Shown here: piece by piece, positions 1 to 7,075 of the stretch
Position numbering within the stretch: position 1 is the stretch's first letter
Layout: the number at the start of each line of letters is the position of its first letter
From: Microcaldota archaeon
Lineage (GTDB): Archaea; Micrarchaeota; Micrarchaeia; Micrarchaeales; CABMGC01
Length of the DNA stretch: 25,481 nucleotides
Assembly: GCA_027449585.1 (NCBI GenBank)
Contig: DAIDLJ010000010.1
Location: forward strand, 1 to 25,481
Reading direction: 5' to 3'
Notes under the pieces: model-generated
What the model was told of the DNA's origin: nothing
Databases searched by the model: none
Seen by the model: the letters and a program-made list of their open reading frames with translations, nothing else
Program-made: the position numbers and the translations under genes

Positions 1-540
1 AGAATTTGATGGGGATTCAGACACACCTGAACCACCAGCTCCGTCAGTAAGCGTGAGTTGATAGCATATGTTATAATTTGCAGCCTCTGATGCCTGGCTC
101 GATGGCATTGGGAAGGACCATGGATTTGACGTAGTTGAATAAGTACCACTCCATCCGGTAAAGATGTATCCAGAAGAAGGTGTTGCGGTTAGGGTTATTA
201 CAGCATTTGGCATATAGTTGCCAGGAGTGCATCCTGCCGAATTTAATGGGGATGAGGATATGCTCGCTCCGCCCGGATTATCTGTCAATGCGAGCTGGTA
301 GCATTCCCCATAGTTTGCAGTCTCAGATGCGGTGCTGGCCGGCATTGAATACGACCATGGATTTGATGATGAAGATAACGTCCCGGTCCAACTCGAAAAA
401 GTGGATCCTGATGCTGGAGTTGCAGTAAGGGTTATTGCAGCTCCGGAATTATATTTACCAGAAGAGCAGCCTACGGAGTTTGACGGGGATGCAGATACGC
501 TTGAGCCTCCAGGACCGTTGATGAGTGATAGCAAGTAGCA
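1..540 (-). repeat. Tandem 237-bp coding repeats (79 aa) in the surface protein
   Basis: Two full units and one partial unit are visible, with the conserved Cys codons at 538-540, 301-303 and 64-66, exactly 237 bases apart. Blocks such as the one around the CCATGGATTTGA-like segment recur at 117-128 and 354-365, so the DNA itself is still similar, suggesting fairly recent tandem duplication. More units probably lie beyond the left edge. Confidence 0.75.
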
Positions 541-1326
541 GCCGGCTATTGTCACCGTATTTGATGAAGAGCATGAATATTGCGTTGTATCACATACCCT
601 TACAGTGTATGTGCCTGCAGGCAGGCTGCTTAGGCTATAGCTTACGGATGTGCTGTTTGAAGCCAGGAAGGTGATCGGCTCACAGGATGTTCCAGGGCAG
701 TAGAATATGCCAATGTGGTCGCCCATGACGCTTGAAGAACCGGTGACCATTGCATTTGAAACGACAATATTGAAGGAGACCTGTGGATTGGATGATTTAT
801 ATGAAGAGTAGGCTACAAAAGAGCCTGCGCTCTGGACATTTAGGAAGTTGCAGTTTGCCTGGGTGAGCTGGGTTACTTCTGAATTGCAGATGCCCAGGTT
901 TATGTAGAACTGACCCTGGACCTTTGAGCCTGGCTTTAGCGCCAAGAGGGGGGACTGGGTGCTGCATACAAAGCCGCTTGCCGGATTGACGAAGGTATTT
1001 CCGGACGGATATGTTGGGTTTGTCGTACATATGCCGTTGTAGGTGTTTCCCCCAATTATGACGTTTATTGTTATGACGTTTATCGGGACGCTTTCCGCAT
1101 TTGATAGGTAGACTATTATGTTTGCATTGTTGTTCAGCGTGTTTGAATAATATTCGATTGCGCTGCAGGCAATTCCCCCGTATGTTGTGCAGGAGTTTGA
1201 CTGAACCTGCTGGAGTGGCGAGACGAAATAGGTTATGGCTATTAGGACGATGGCTGCGAGCGCGAGCATGAAGCCGTAAGTAGATAGGAGCTCCAGCGCC
1301 GATTGAAGCCTTTTATTGGTATTCAT
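1..1326 (-). CDS. Secreted pilin-signal protein with InlB-like repeats (partial)
   Basis: The frame is open without a stop from an ATG at 1326 to the left edge, giving 442 residues with the C-terminus missing. The N-terminus carries a class III (type IV pilin-like) signal: short basic head, the motif QSALELLSTYG at residues 8-18, then a hydrophobic helix to about residue 34. Such signals are processed by archaeal prepilin peptidases or anchor the protein in the membrane. Residues 35-260 are Ser/Thr/Asn-rich beta-type sequence with several Cys pairs. From residue 263 a 79-residue repeat begins (263, 342, 421 onward), each with CYxL, PGG, ITLTATPxSG, a W near SSW/TGW and NPWSxxMP. This resembles the divergent InlB B-repeat family of surface proteins. 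Each repeat has two Cys 24 residues apart, which could form a disulfide. Likely a cell-surface or adhesin-like protein; its partner is unknown. Confidence 0.85.
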   Translation of the reverse strand, partial: MNTNKRLQSALELLSTYGFMLALAAIVLIAITYFVSPLQQVQSNSCTTYGGIACSAIEYYSNTLNNNANIIVYLSNAESVPINVITINVIIGGNTYNGICTTNPTYPSGNTFVNPASGFVCSTQSPLLALKPGSKVQGQFYINLGICNSEVTQLTQANCNFLNVQSAGSFVAYSSYKSSNPQVSFNIVVSNAMVTGSSSVMGDHIGIFYCPGTSCEPITFLASNSTSVSYSLSSLPAGTYTVRVCDTTQYSCSSSNTVTIAGCYLLSLINGPGGSSVSASPSNSVGCSSGKYNSGAAITLTATPASGSTFSSWTGTLSSSSNPWSYSMPASTASETANYGECYQLALTDNPGGASISSSPLNSAGCTPGNYMPNAVITLTATPSSGYIFTGWSGTYSTTSNPWSFPMPSSQASEAANYNICYQLTLTDGAGGSGVSESPSNS

Positions 1327-1352
1327 CCAATTAGCCAGTATAGAATAAGGTG

Positions 1353-1366
1353 TTAAACTTAATATT
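1353..1366. promoter_or_regulatory. Putative shared TATA element between surface protein and ksgA
   Basis: The 57-base gap between the two divergent starts contains the AT-rich stretch TTAAACTTAATATT. Its centre is about 26 bases upstream of the ksgA ATG at 1384 and about 32 bases upstream of the surface-protein ATG at 1326. This spacing matches archaeal TATA boxes that give leaderless or nearly leaderless mRNAs. No other AT-rich box is better placed. Inference from spacing only. Confidence 0.35.
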
Positions 1367-1383
1367 ATTTGGGTATTTGTCTT

Positions 1384-2169
1384 ATGGACGGTTTTTCTGG
1401 ATTCAGAAGCAATAAACGGCTGGGGCAAGTATTCCTGATAAGCGATAGGGTTGCCGAGATAGAAGCGGCGCATGCCGAAGGGAAGACGGTGCTTGAGATC
1501 GGTCCGGGCCAGGGGATACTCACCCGCGCCCTCTGCGCGCAGGCCAAGAAGGTCATCGCAGTTGAGAAAGATTTCAGGATTTATACGATACTCAAGCATG
1601 AGATGAGGGCAAAAAACCTTGTACTAATAAACAAGGACTTCATGGAAGTCACTGACAAGGAGATAGGACTTAGTAAGATAGACATAGTGATAGCAAACAT
1701 ACCTTACAACCTCTCAAGCAGCGTGATAGGATGGCTTTCTGAGAAGCATATGCAGGCGGTGCTGTGCCTGCAAAAAGAGTTCGTTGAGCACATGCTTGCA
1801 AGACCAGATACGGATAATTATTCTAAACTCAGCGTGATGACATCGCTCCTGTTCAGAGTCACGAAGATAGTCAATGTGCCTAAAGGCAGCTTCAGGCCGA
1901 TACCTAAAGTCGATTCGGTAGTTATATACATGAAGCCTGTGCGCGCTCCTTTGACGGGCAGGGAGAGGGAGCTCATAGGACTAATAATGCAGCATAAGAA
2001 GAAGACGGTAAGAAATGCAATAATAGATTCAAAATCATCGCTTGGCATGGAAAAGGATCAGATAGTAGGGATTGCAAACAGGGTGACCAGGCAGGACCAG
2101 AGGGTGTTCAAGCTCTCTCCTGAAGAGATACTTGACACAGCAAAAGAGCTTGCGCTGCTATTAAAATGA
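1384..2169 (+). CDS. ksgA: rRNA adenine N6,N6-dimethyltransferase KsgA/Dim1
   Basis: SAM-dependent enzyme that dimethylates the two adjacent adenines in the 3' hairpin of 16S rRNA during small-subunit maturation. From the ATG at 1384 it has 261 residues, typical of the archaeal family. Visible motifs: N-terminal LGQVFL (family LGQ.FL), SAM motif I LEIGPGQG at 37-44, an acidic E61 at the end of strand 2, and catalytic motif IV NIPYN at 105-109. The C-terminal part carries the FRPIPKVDS segment typical of the family. An in-frame TTG at 1369 would add five residues, but the ATG is preferred because it fits both the family N-terminus and the upstream TATA spacing. Its 3' end overlaps the convergent hydrolase gene by 9 bases. 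Confidence 0.95.
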   Translation: MDGFSGFRSNKRLGQVFLISDRVAEIEAAHAEGKTVLEIGPGQGILTRALCAQAKKVIAVEKDFRIYTILKHEMRAKNLVLINKDFMEVTDKEIGLSKIDIVIANIPYNLSSSVIGWLSEKHMQAVLCLQKEFVEHMLARPDTDNYSKLSVMTSLLFRVTKIVNVPKGSFRPIPKVDSVVIYMKPVRAPLTGRERELIGLIMQHKKKTVRNAIIDSKSSLGMEKDQIVGIANRVTRQDQRVFKLSPEEILDTAKELALLLK

Positions 2170-2817
2170 GTATTTGGGCTCGCCCTCTTCCTTTAGTATT
2201 ATACCATTCTTAACGTTTTCCAGGAATTTCTTCTCGGCTGCTGCCGACCCTTCTTTTCCTAAGAGTCTTCGGTAGTGCATTGGCGCCGCTTTTTCTGCCT
2301 TTATAGAATGGGACGCCTCTATCATTTCATCTACGTTCATGACATATGCGCCACCCATGGGGAGCAGAGCAAGACCAGTGACTATCTTTTTCATCTCGTT
2401 TATGAAATCTGTGTCGCCCGCATGATACACCTTTGTCCCGTTTATATCGAGAATATAACCAACCCAGCCGCTCTCTTTAGGATGGAAATGAACCCTGTTT
2501 TCGACATGGTTGTATGCAGGAACGGTGTCAAATTCAATCCCATCAACCGAATAATGCTTATTTGGCTCAACTGGAATTACCTTTCCAACTGGCACCTTGG
2601 CTATGCTGTCCCTAGGAACGAATATGACGGTGTTTGAACTTGCCACTTTTTTTATGTCTTCAGGGCTTAGATGGTCCATATGCGGGTGTGTTATTAGTAT
2701 GAAGTCTGCGTGCTCCCTTGCAGATTCTATATTGAATGGATCGATATACACGTTTTTGCCGTTGAGGGTGAGAATGAAGCTCGCGTGGCCGAGCCATCTG
2801 AGGAAATCTAGTTTCAT
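2161..2817 (-). CDS. UPF0173-type metallo-beta-lactamase-fold hydrolase
   Basis: Predicted cytosolic metal-dependent hydrolase of the UPF0173 family (YtkL-like); the natural substrate is not established. From the ATG at 2817 it has 218 residues, beginning MKLDFLRWLGHASF, the characteristic start of this family. The metal-binding motif HPHMDH (H44, H46, D48, H49) is intact, followed by YHAGDTD and a late APMHYR segment supplying further ligands. A longer in-frame start at 2844 would add nine residues with no family support. The gene runs convergent to ksgA, overlapping it by 9 bases, and divergent from prs, sharing a 57-base promoter gap. Confidence 0.88.
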   Translation of the reverse strand: MKLDFLRWLGHASFILTLNGKNVYIDPFNIESAREHADFILITHPHMDHLSPEDIKKVASSNTVIFVPRDSIAKVPVGKVIPVEPNKHYSVDGIEFDTVPAYNHVENRVHFHPKESGWVGYILDINGTKVYHAGDTDFINEMKKIVTGLALLPMGGAYVMNVDEMIEASHSIKAEKAAPMHYRRLLGKEGSAAAEKKFLENVKNGIILKEEGEPKYSF

Positions 2818-2847
2818 ATAAATCAACAGGATATCCCTGCGCATGAA

Positions 2848-2858
2848 TTTAAGCTTTA
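2848..2858 (+). promoter_or_regulatory. Putative TATA box for prs
   Basis: The stretch TTTAAGCTTTA lies about 22 bases upstream of the prs ATG at 2875, suited to a leaderless transcript. Assigned from spacing and composition only. Confidence 0.35.
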
Positions 2859-2874
2859 TTGTCTAATTTCAATC

Positions 2875-3759
2875 ATGCTAGTGTTGGGAGGAACGGCGAG
2901 CAATGGGATAGACATAGGGCTCTCGCGGGTTCTTGGGTATGACCTTGAAAAGATAGAGACGTCCAAGTTTCCAGATGGCGAGATAAAGGTAAGGGTTCCC
3001 GAGATAAAGGAGGGCAAGGTAGTGATAGTGCAGTCCACACATTACCCACAGGAGAAGAACCTTTTCGAACTGCTGCTTACTGCAGATGCAATAAAGGGGA
3101 ACAACGTAGAGATAACTGCAGTCATACCATATCTTGCATATGCAAGGCAGAATAGGAGTTTTTACCCTGGGGAAGGAATAAGCATAAGCACTGTAATGAG
3201 CTTGCTTAAGGCAGTCGGAATAAGGTCTTTGGTAACTGTGAACCCGCATCGCAGCGGCCCGCTCATGAATTTTGGCGGCAAAATAGAGGTAATCCGTGCA
3301 GAAAGAAGGCTTGCACAGCACTTGATTGGAGTATTCAAAAGGCCGATGGTGCTTGCACCGGATAGCGGAGGCGTGGAGCTTGCCAGGAGTGCTGCAGAGG
3401 TTCTTGGCTGCGAATTTACATATCTCGACAAGAATCGCGATGCTTACGGAAATGTCAGCATAAAAGAGGCGCATGGCGGGGATTTTGCAGGCAAAGACGT
3501 CATCATATTCGACGATATAATAAGCTCGGGGGGCACTATAGAGCTAGCTGCAAGGCACGCTTATTCAAAGGGCGCTGCATCCGTTTCTGCTGCCGGAGTG
3601 CATCTAATAATGGTAGAGGGGGCTGCTGAGAGGCTTAAGAATGCCGGCGTACAGAGGATATTTGGAACAAACACGGTGCCATATGAAAAGGCGGAAATGG
3701 TAGACATATCTGAAGATATCGCCGAAGGAATAAGGAGGATGGAAAGAGACATAAGCTGA
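2875..3759 (+). CDS. prs: Ribose-phosphate pyrophosphokinase (PRPP synthetase)
   Basis: Makes 5-phosphoribosyl-1-pyrophosphate from ribose 5-phosphate and ATP, feeding nucleotide, histidine and cofactor synthesis. 294 residues, the shorter archaeal length. Visible features: substrate segment FPDGEIKVRV at 32-41, ATP-binding segment RQNRSFYPGE at 91-100, a flexible-loop DKNRD at 185-189, and the PRPP-binding loop FDDIISSGGT at 212-221. The usual DPH segment of the catalytic region appears as NPHRSG at 123-128, a small variation. The stop codon TGA (3757-3759) abuts the stop of the convergent gltX with no base between them. Confidence 0.95.
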   Translation: MLVLGGTASNGIDIGLSRVLGYDLEKIETSKFPDGEIKVRVPEIKEGKVVIVQSTHYPQEKNLFELLLTADAIKGNNVEITAVIPYLAYARQNRSFYPGEGISISTVMSLLKAVGIRSLVTVNPHRSGPLMNFGGKIEVIRAERRLAQHLIGVFKRPMVLAPDSGGVELARSAAEVLGCEFTYLDKNRDAYGNVSIKEAHGGDFAGKDVIIFDDIISSGGTIELAARHAYSKGAASVSAAGVHLIMVEGAAERLKNAGVQRIFGTNTVPYEKAEMVDISEDIAEGIRRMERDIS

Positions 3760-5484
3760 TTATTTCTGCGTAAGTATGAACTCGTTTGATGCTTTTTTAT
3801 CAAGTATGCAGTAGCCAAAGCGCTCGAATTGCACTATTTCGTGCTCATTGATCTCTTTTGCATACTTTTCCACGTATCCTTTCGCAATATTCATGCTTTC
3901 TTTGTCGAATTTCCCGTTGTCGTCAAGAGGCGTTTCTGGAATAGAAACAGAACATTCCATAAAGTTGCCTTCGGAGACCCACTGTATTATCCTGCCTCTT
4001 TGCACTTCTGCGGACCTCTGGGCCTTTATCGTGCTGCCGATCGAGATTATCCTTATATCCATTAAGTCCTTGAGGCGTACAGTATCGCCATCCTTCAAGC
4101 CGTCTGCATCTTCTCCGGATATGAATAGCCTCCTGCCGATCTTATATTCCCTAAAGCCCATGTCGGAGGATGGGTGCAGCTTGAGCTTTATCTCAAGTGA
4201 GTCGACGCCATCCACAATTACCTCGCGGGGGCTTGCGACAAAAAAGAGATGCTTTGCTATTGGATCTATAAGTTTCTTGTTCTCTGCCAATAGCGCATCT
4301 ATGCTTACGGTTCCGTCGGTTTTTGTCATGCCGAGCTTGAGCACAAAGTTGCGTATGGCATCAGGAAGTATGCCTCTTCTCCTTAGGGCCACGATGGTTA
4401 CTAGGCGCGGATCATCAAACCCAGATATCTCGCCTTCCTTTATTAGCGCGTTGAGCTCCCGCTTGTGAGTTATGTTTCCCTTTATGACCAGTCTTGAGAA
4501 GGAGTGTATCCGTGGGACCCTCAAGCTTAGCTTTTCGAGTATCATCCTCGCCAGGTCGTCGCGCAGCTCGAACTCCTTGCTCCTAAGGACATCAGTGACT
4601 CCGTTGAGCGAGTCCATGACCGGAGTGTTAAGGTCATAGGTCGGCCAGACGCAGTACTTTGCCCCCTGCCTGTAATGACTGTCGTTTTTGATCCTAAGAA
4701 GCGTTGGATCCCTTAGCGTGGTGTTCTCCGAGGCCATATCTCCCTTGAAACGTATTATCATCTCATTTTCATTGTATTTTCCGGAAAGCATGTCCTCGAA
4801 TTGGCCAAGGCTCTCACTTGCAGGTTTCTCCCTATGGGAGCACGCCTTGCGGTTGAATCTTCCATCCTTTATCTGGTCTGCGCTGCATGAGCAGGCATAC
4901 GCATCGCCATTACTTATCAGGATCCTTGCAGATTCGTATATCCTGTCCATGCTATCGCTTGCGTAATATTCCTTGTCAAACTTGACATTGAGCCACTCCA
5001 GAGCCTCGTGGAACTTGTCAACGAATTCCTGCTTGTCCTTCTCTGGATTGGTATCGTCAAAATAGAGAAATAGCCTGCCATTGTACCTCCTGGCGGACTC
5101 GCTTTCGAGAAACAGCGCCTTGGCGTGACCTATGTGCATATATCCATTCGGTGCGGGAGGATATCTGGTTGCGAATTCACCTTGAACCGCGCCTTCAAGA
5201 TCCATGCTCGGATTTGCGGTCTTCTCTAGCTTTACCTTTTGTTCCTCGGCGAATTCCGACTCGAAGCTCTTGTATTCTGATTCGAGCGCTTCCTTGCCCA
5301 AAGAATTCACTTCAGCAACTATCCTTGAGACCTCCTTTGCAAGTGATTTTATGTCTGATTTCTGCTCCGGATATAGTGAGATTACCTTGTTTAGCACTGA
5401 CCCTTCATGGGCCTTGCCATAATCTACGGCATTCTTTAACGCATATTTGCGCGCAGTCAAACTTACTTCTCTGTCTATGGCCAT
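3760..5484 (-). CDS. gltX: Glutamyl-tRNA synthetase, archaeal type
   Basis: Class I synthetase charging tRNA-Glu; archaeal enzymes of this type are often non-discriminating and also charge tRNA-Gln for amidation. From the ATG at 5484 it has 574 residues: archaeal N-terminal helical extension (1-100), catalytic domain starting TRYPPAPNGYMHIGHAKAL with HIGH at 117-120, a Cys-bearing insertion (CSC..., ACSHRE) and a C-terminal beta-barrel anticodon domain as in eukaryotic GluRS/GlnRS rather than bacterial GluRS. The KMSKS-equivalent position reads ITHKREL (about 338-344), where relatives usually have LSKRK, so a Ser is replaced by His. An ATG at 5532 would overlap the upstream gene by 43 bases; the 5484 start leaves a 5-base gap and fits the family. 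Probably co-transcribed with the upstream membrane-anchored gene. Confidence 0.94.
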   Translation of the reverse strand: MAIDREVSLTARKYALKNAVDYGKAHEGSVLNKVISLYPEQKSDIKSLAKEVSRIVAEVNSLGKEALESEYKSFESEFAEEQKVKLEKTANPSMDLEGAVQGEFATRYPPAPNGYMHIGHAKALFLESESARRYNGRLFLYFDDTNPEKDKQEFVDKFHEALEWLNVKFDKEYYASDSMDRIYESARILISNGDAYACSCSADQIKDGRFNRKACSHREKPASESLGQFEDMLSGKYNENEMIIRFKGDMASENTTLRDPTLLRIKNDSHYRQGAKYCVWPTYDLNTPVMDSLNGVTDVLRSKEFELRDDLARMILEKLSLRVPRIHSFSRLVIKGNITHKRELNALIKEGEISGFDDPRLVTIVALRRRGILPDAIRNFVLKLGMTKTDGTVSIDALLAENKKLIDPIAKHLFFVASPREVIVDGVDSLEIKLKLHPSSDMGFREYKIGRRLFISGEDADGLKDGDTVRLKDLMDIRIISIGSTIKAQRSAEVQRGRIIQWVSEGNFMECSVSIPETPLDDNGKFDKESMNIAKGYVEKYAKEINEHEIVQFERFGYCILDKKASNEFILTQK

Positions 5485-5489
5485 CCAAT

Positions 5490-6107
5490 CTACCTGAGGA
5501 AGACCAGGTTTATCGGACCATATATCGTCCAATTGCTAGTCACAGCGGTCGAGAACTTTACCCTTACTATAGATCCGATAGTGTAATTGAGTGGGAGCTG
5601 CAGCGACTGGTTGATGCTGCCTTGCGGTATGTGTGTTTGATTGGTCTGCGTGCCTACCGACAGATTCACTATGGAAGGAAGCTGCAGTATGGTAATGGCA
5701 GATGCAGAGATGCAGTTGGCTTGCTGCGCGGAGAGTTTGCCTTTTATGAACGAATAGATGCCATAGGCGCTCATGTTGCCAGGCTCGATCGGTATGCTGC
5801 TGCCTGCGGAATAGAAGTTGAATATGGAATTGTTATCGTAAAGCTTTGTGAGGTTGGCAGTTATGACATTTGACGCGTCGCTTTCGATAGTCTGGTTCTT
5901 GCATGCGAAGTTTATGGACATCGAATTCCCGTAGCCAGCAACTTTTGCCTTTGCGAAGCCCTGTGCGAAGTATGTTGGCGGCGAGGTCGAGACGGTTGTC
6001 TGCTGCGTGTTGTAGTTTGTCAGTGAGACGTAAGAGCTTATGAATATTAAGGCTACGAAAACCGCAAGGAGTATCTGTGTGAGTCTGTTTTTGTCCAAAG
6101 TAATCAC
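5490..6107 (-). CDS. Membrane-anchored extracytoplasmic protein of unknown function
   Basis: Not recognised as a known family. With a GTG start at 6107 it has 205 residues: a short basic head (DKNRLTQ), one hydrophobic helix at about 9-27 (ILLAVFVALIFISSYVSL), then a Ser/Thr/Asn-rich domain with many potential N-glycosylation sequons and only two Cys (FACKNQT and ANCISAS). This suggests an N-terminally anchored protein facing outward. The start is uncertain: an ATG at 6143 is in frame but lies inside the likely promoter of the divergent FKBP gene, and a TTG at 6098 is also possible. It lies 5 bases upstream of gltX and is probably the first gene of that pair. Confidence 0.7.
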   Translation of the reverse strand: MITLDKNRLTQILLAVFVALIFISSYVSLTNYNTQQTTVSTSPPTYFAQGFAKAKVAGYGNSMSINFACKNQTIESDASNVITANLTKLYDNNSIFNFYSAGSSIPIEPGNMSAYGIYSFIKGKLSAQQANCISASAITILQLPSIVNLSVGTQTNQTHIPQGSINQSLQLPLNYTIGSIVRVKFSTAVTSNWTIYGPINLVFLR

Positions 6108-6130
6108 AAGCTTTTTAACGATTAATAATG

Positions 6131-6150
6131 CATAAATACGCATATAAATT
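6131..6150. promoter_or_regulatory. Putative divergent promoter, FKBP and membrane-anchored gene
   Basis: The AT-rich segment CATAAATACGCATATAAATT contains two overlapping TATA-like boxes in the 59 bases separating the divergent starts at 6107 and 6167. The first (6132-6139) is placed to give a transcript starting just upstream of the FKBP ATG. On the opposite strand the same segment reads AATTTATATG and could serve the membrane-anchored gene. Confidence 0.4.
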
Positions 6151-6166
6151 ATTAGTTTGTGATGCC

Positions 6167-6865
6167 ATGAGCTTTAACGATGGAGATTTTGTAAAGGTGG
6201 AGTACACGGCCAGGAGGTCTTCGGACAATTCGCTTGTATTCACTACGGTTGAGAAGACGGCAAAGGACGAGAATGCGTACAACGCTGAGACCAAGTACGG
6301 CCCGCAGCTGGTGGTCCTTGGGAAGCACAGCGCACTTAAGGGCGTTGAGAATACGGTCAAGGGAATGGGCGTTGGAGAGAGCAAGAAAGTTACGCTCACT
6401 CCTGCTGACGCATTCGGGGAGAGGGACGAGCAGCTTGTCAATGTAATGAGAATATCTGAATTCAGGGAGAAGGACATAAACCCATATCCGGGGATGCAGG
6501 TAAACATAGACGGCAATATAGCAACAGTAAAGAGCGTGAATTCCGGCAGAGTGGTTGTGGACATGAACCACCCCCTTGCAGGAGAGACACTCCTTTATGA
6601 CATAAAAGTTACCGAGAAGCTTGAAGCAGACGCGGACAAGGTCAAGGCGCTTGCAGAGCACTACTCTCTCAAGCCGAATGCAGTTTCAGTATCGTCTGGT
6701 ACTGTAAACGTGAAGTTTGATGATAAAGTAGAGAAGAACACTGATTATCTTGTCAACAAATCGGCTCTTGCAGAAGGTATACTCCAGTACATGGATGGCG
6801 TGAAGAAAGTAGTATTCGAGGAGGAGTACTCAAGGAAGGAAGAGAAAACGGAGGAGAAGAAATAG
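6167..6865 (+). CDS. FKBP-type peptidyl-prolyl isomerase (SlyD/FKBP26-like)
   Basis: Catalyses cis-trans isomerisation of prolyl bonds and probably acts as a folding chaperone in the cytosol; no signal peptide is present. 232 residues from the ATG at 6167. The order is FKBP segment 1 (GDFVKVEYTAR), GKHSALKGVENTVKGMGVGE typical of FKBP domains, the inserted chaperone flap (FGERDEQLV to VNSGRVVVD), then FKBP segment 2 with MNHPLAGETLLYDIKV. A further C-terminal domain of about 75 residues ending in a Lys/Glu-rich tail matches the long archaeal FKBPs. An in-frame ATG at 6128 lies in the promoter region and is not favoured. It converges on spt4 with a 9-base gap. Confidence 0.92.
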   Translation: MSFNDGDFVKVEYTARRSSDNSLVFTTVEKTAKDENAYNAETKYGPQLVVLGKHSALKGVENTVKGMGVGESKKVTLTPADAFGERDEQLVNVMRISEFREKDINPYPGMQVNIDGNIATVKSVNSGRVVVDMNHPLAGETLLYDIKVTEKLEADADKVKALAEHYSLKPNAVSVSSGTVNVKFDDKVEKNTDYLVNKSALAEGILQYMDGVKKVVFEEEYSRKEEKTEEKK

Positions 6866-6875
6866 TTCTTTTTCT
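6866..6875 (+). terminator. Possible T-rich terminator after the FKBP gene
   Basis: TTCTTTTTCT directly follows the TAG stop of the FKBP gene. Archaeal RNA polymerase can terminate at T-rich tracts on the non-template strand. The tract reaches the stop codon of the convergent spt4, so it would have to work at the very end of that gene. Confidence 0.35.
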
Positions 6876-7066
6876 CAATCGTTTATGTTCAGCGCGTAAG
6901 CTCCGTTTACCTTTATTCCGAGCTTCTTTGCAACCTCGGATTTCTCTACATTAAGCACGACTATCTGGCCATTCCACTTGGTGGTCAGATTTGACTGCCC
7001 ACATAATGGGCAGATGTTTCCCTGGGCTATTATAAGACGATCAGTCCTGCATGCGTATTCTGCCAT
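6875..7066 (-). CDS. spt4: Transcription elongation factor Spt4 (RpoE'')
   Basis: Small partner of Spt5 that stabilises the NGN domain of the elongation factor bound to the RNA polymerase clamp. 63 residues from the ATG at 7066; a TTG at 7075 would add three residues. It shows the family layout: N-terminal zinc knuckle, LTTKWNGQIVVLN core and conserved VEKSEVAKKLGIKVNGAYAL C-terminus. The second half of the knuckle is intact (CPLCG), but the first half reads ACRTDRL where relatives have CxxC, so one zinc Cys is replaced by Asp. Located 9 bases after rpo7 on the same strand, the usual archaeal pairing, and surely co-transcribed with it. Confidence 0.92.
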   Translation of the reverse strand: MAEYACRTDRLIIAQGNICPLCGQSNLTTKWNGQIVVLNVEKSEVAKKLGIKVNGAYALNIND

Positions 7067-7075
7067 ATATATCAA

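Noticed and set aside
1..540. CRISPR array
   Set aside because: The regular 237-base period is coding repeat sequence with similarity along the entire unit; there are no short identical repeats with unrelated spacers.
797..1030. Short minus-strand open frame within the surface-protein region
   Set aside because: It is in a different frame from the 442-codon open frame that carries the signal sequence and repeats, and shows no motif of its own.
5485..5532. Upstream ATG start for gltX
   Set aside because: It would overlap the previous gene by 43 bases; the ATG at 5484 leaves a 5-base gap and matches archaeal GluRS N-termini.
5151..5873. Long open frame on the plus strand (240 codons)
   Set aside because: It lies antisense to gltX and the anchored-protein gene, has no recognisable motif and reads as low-complexity out-of-frame sequence.
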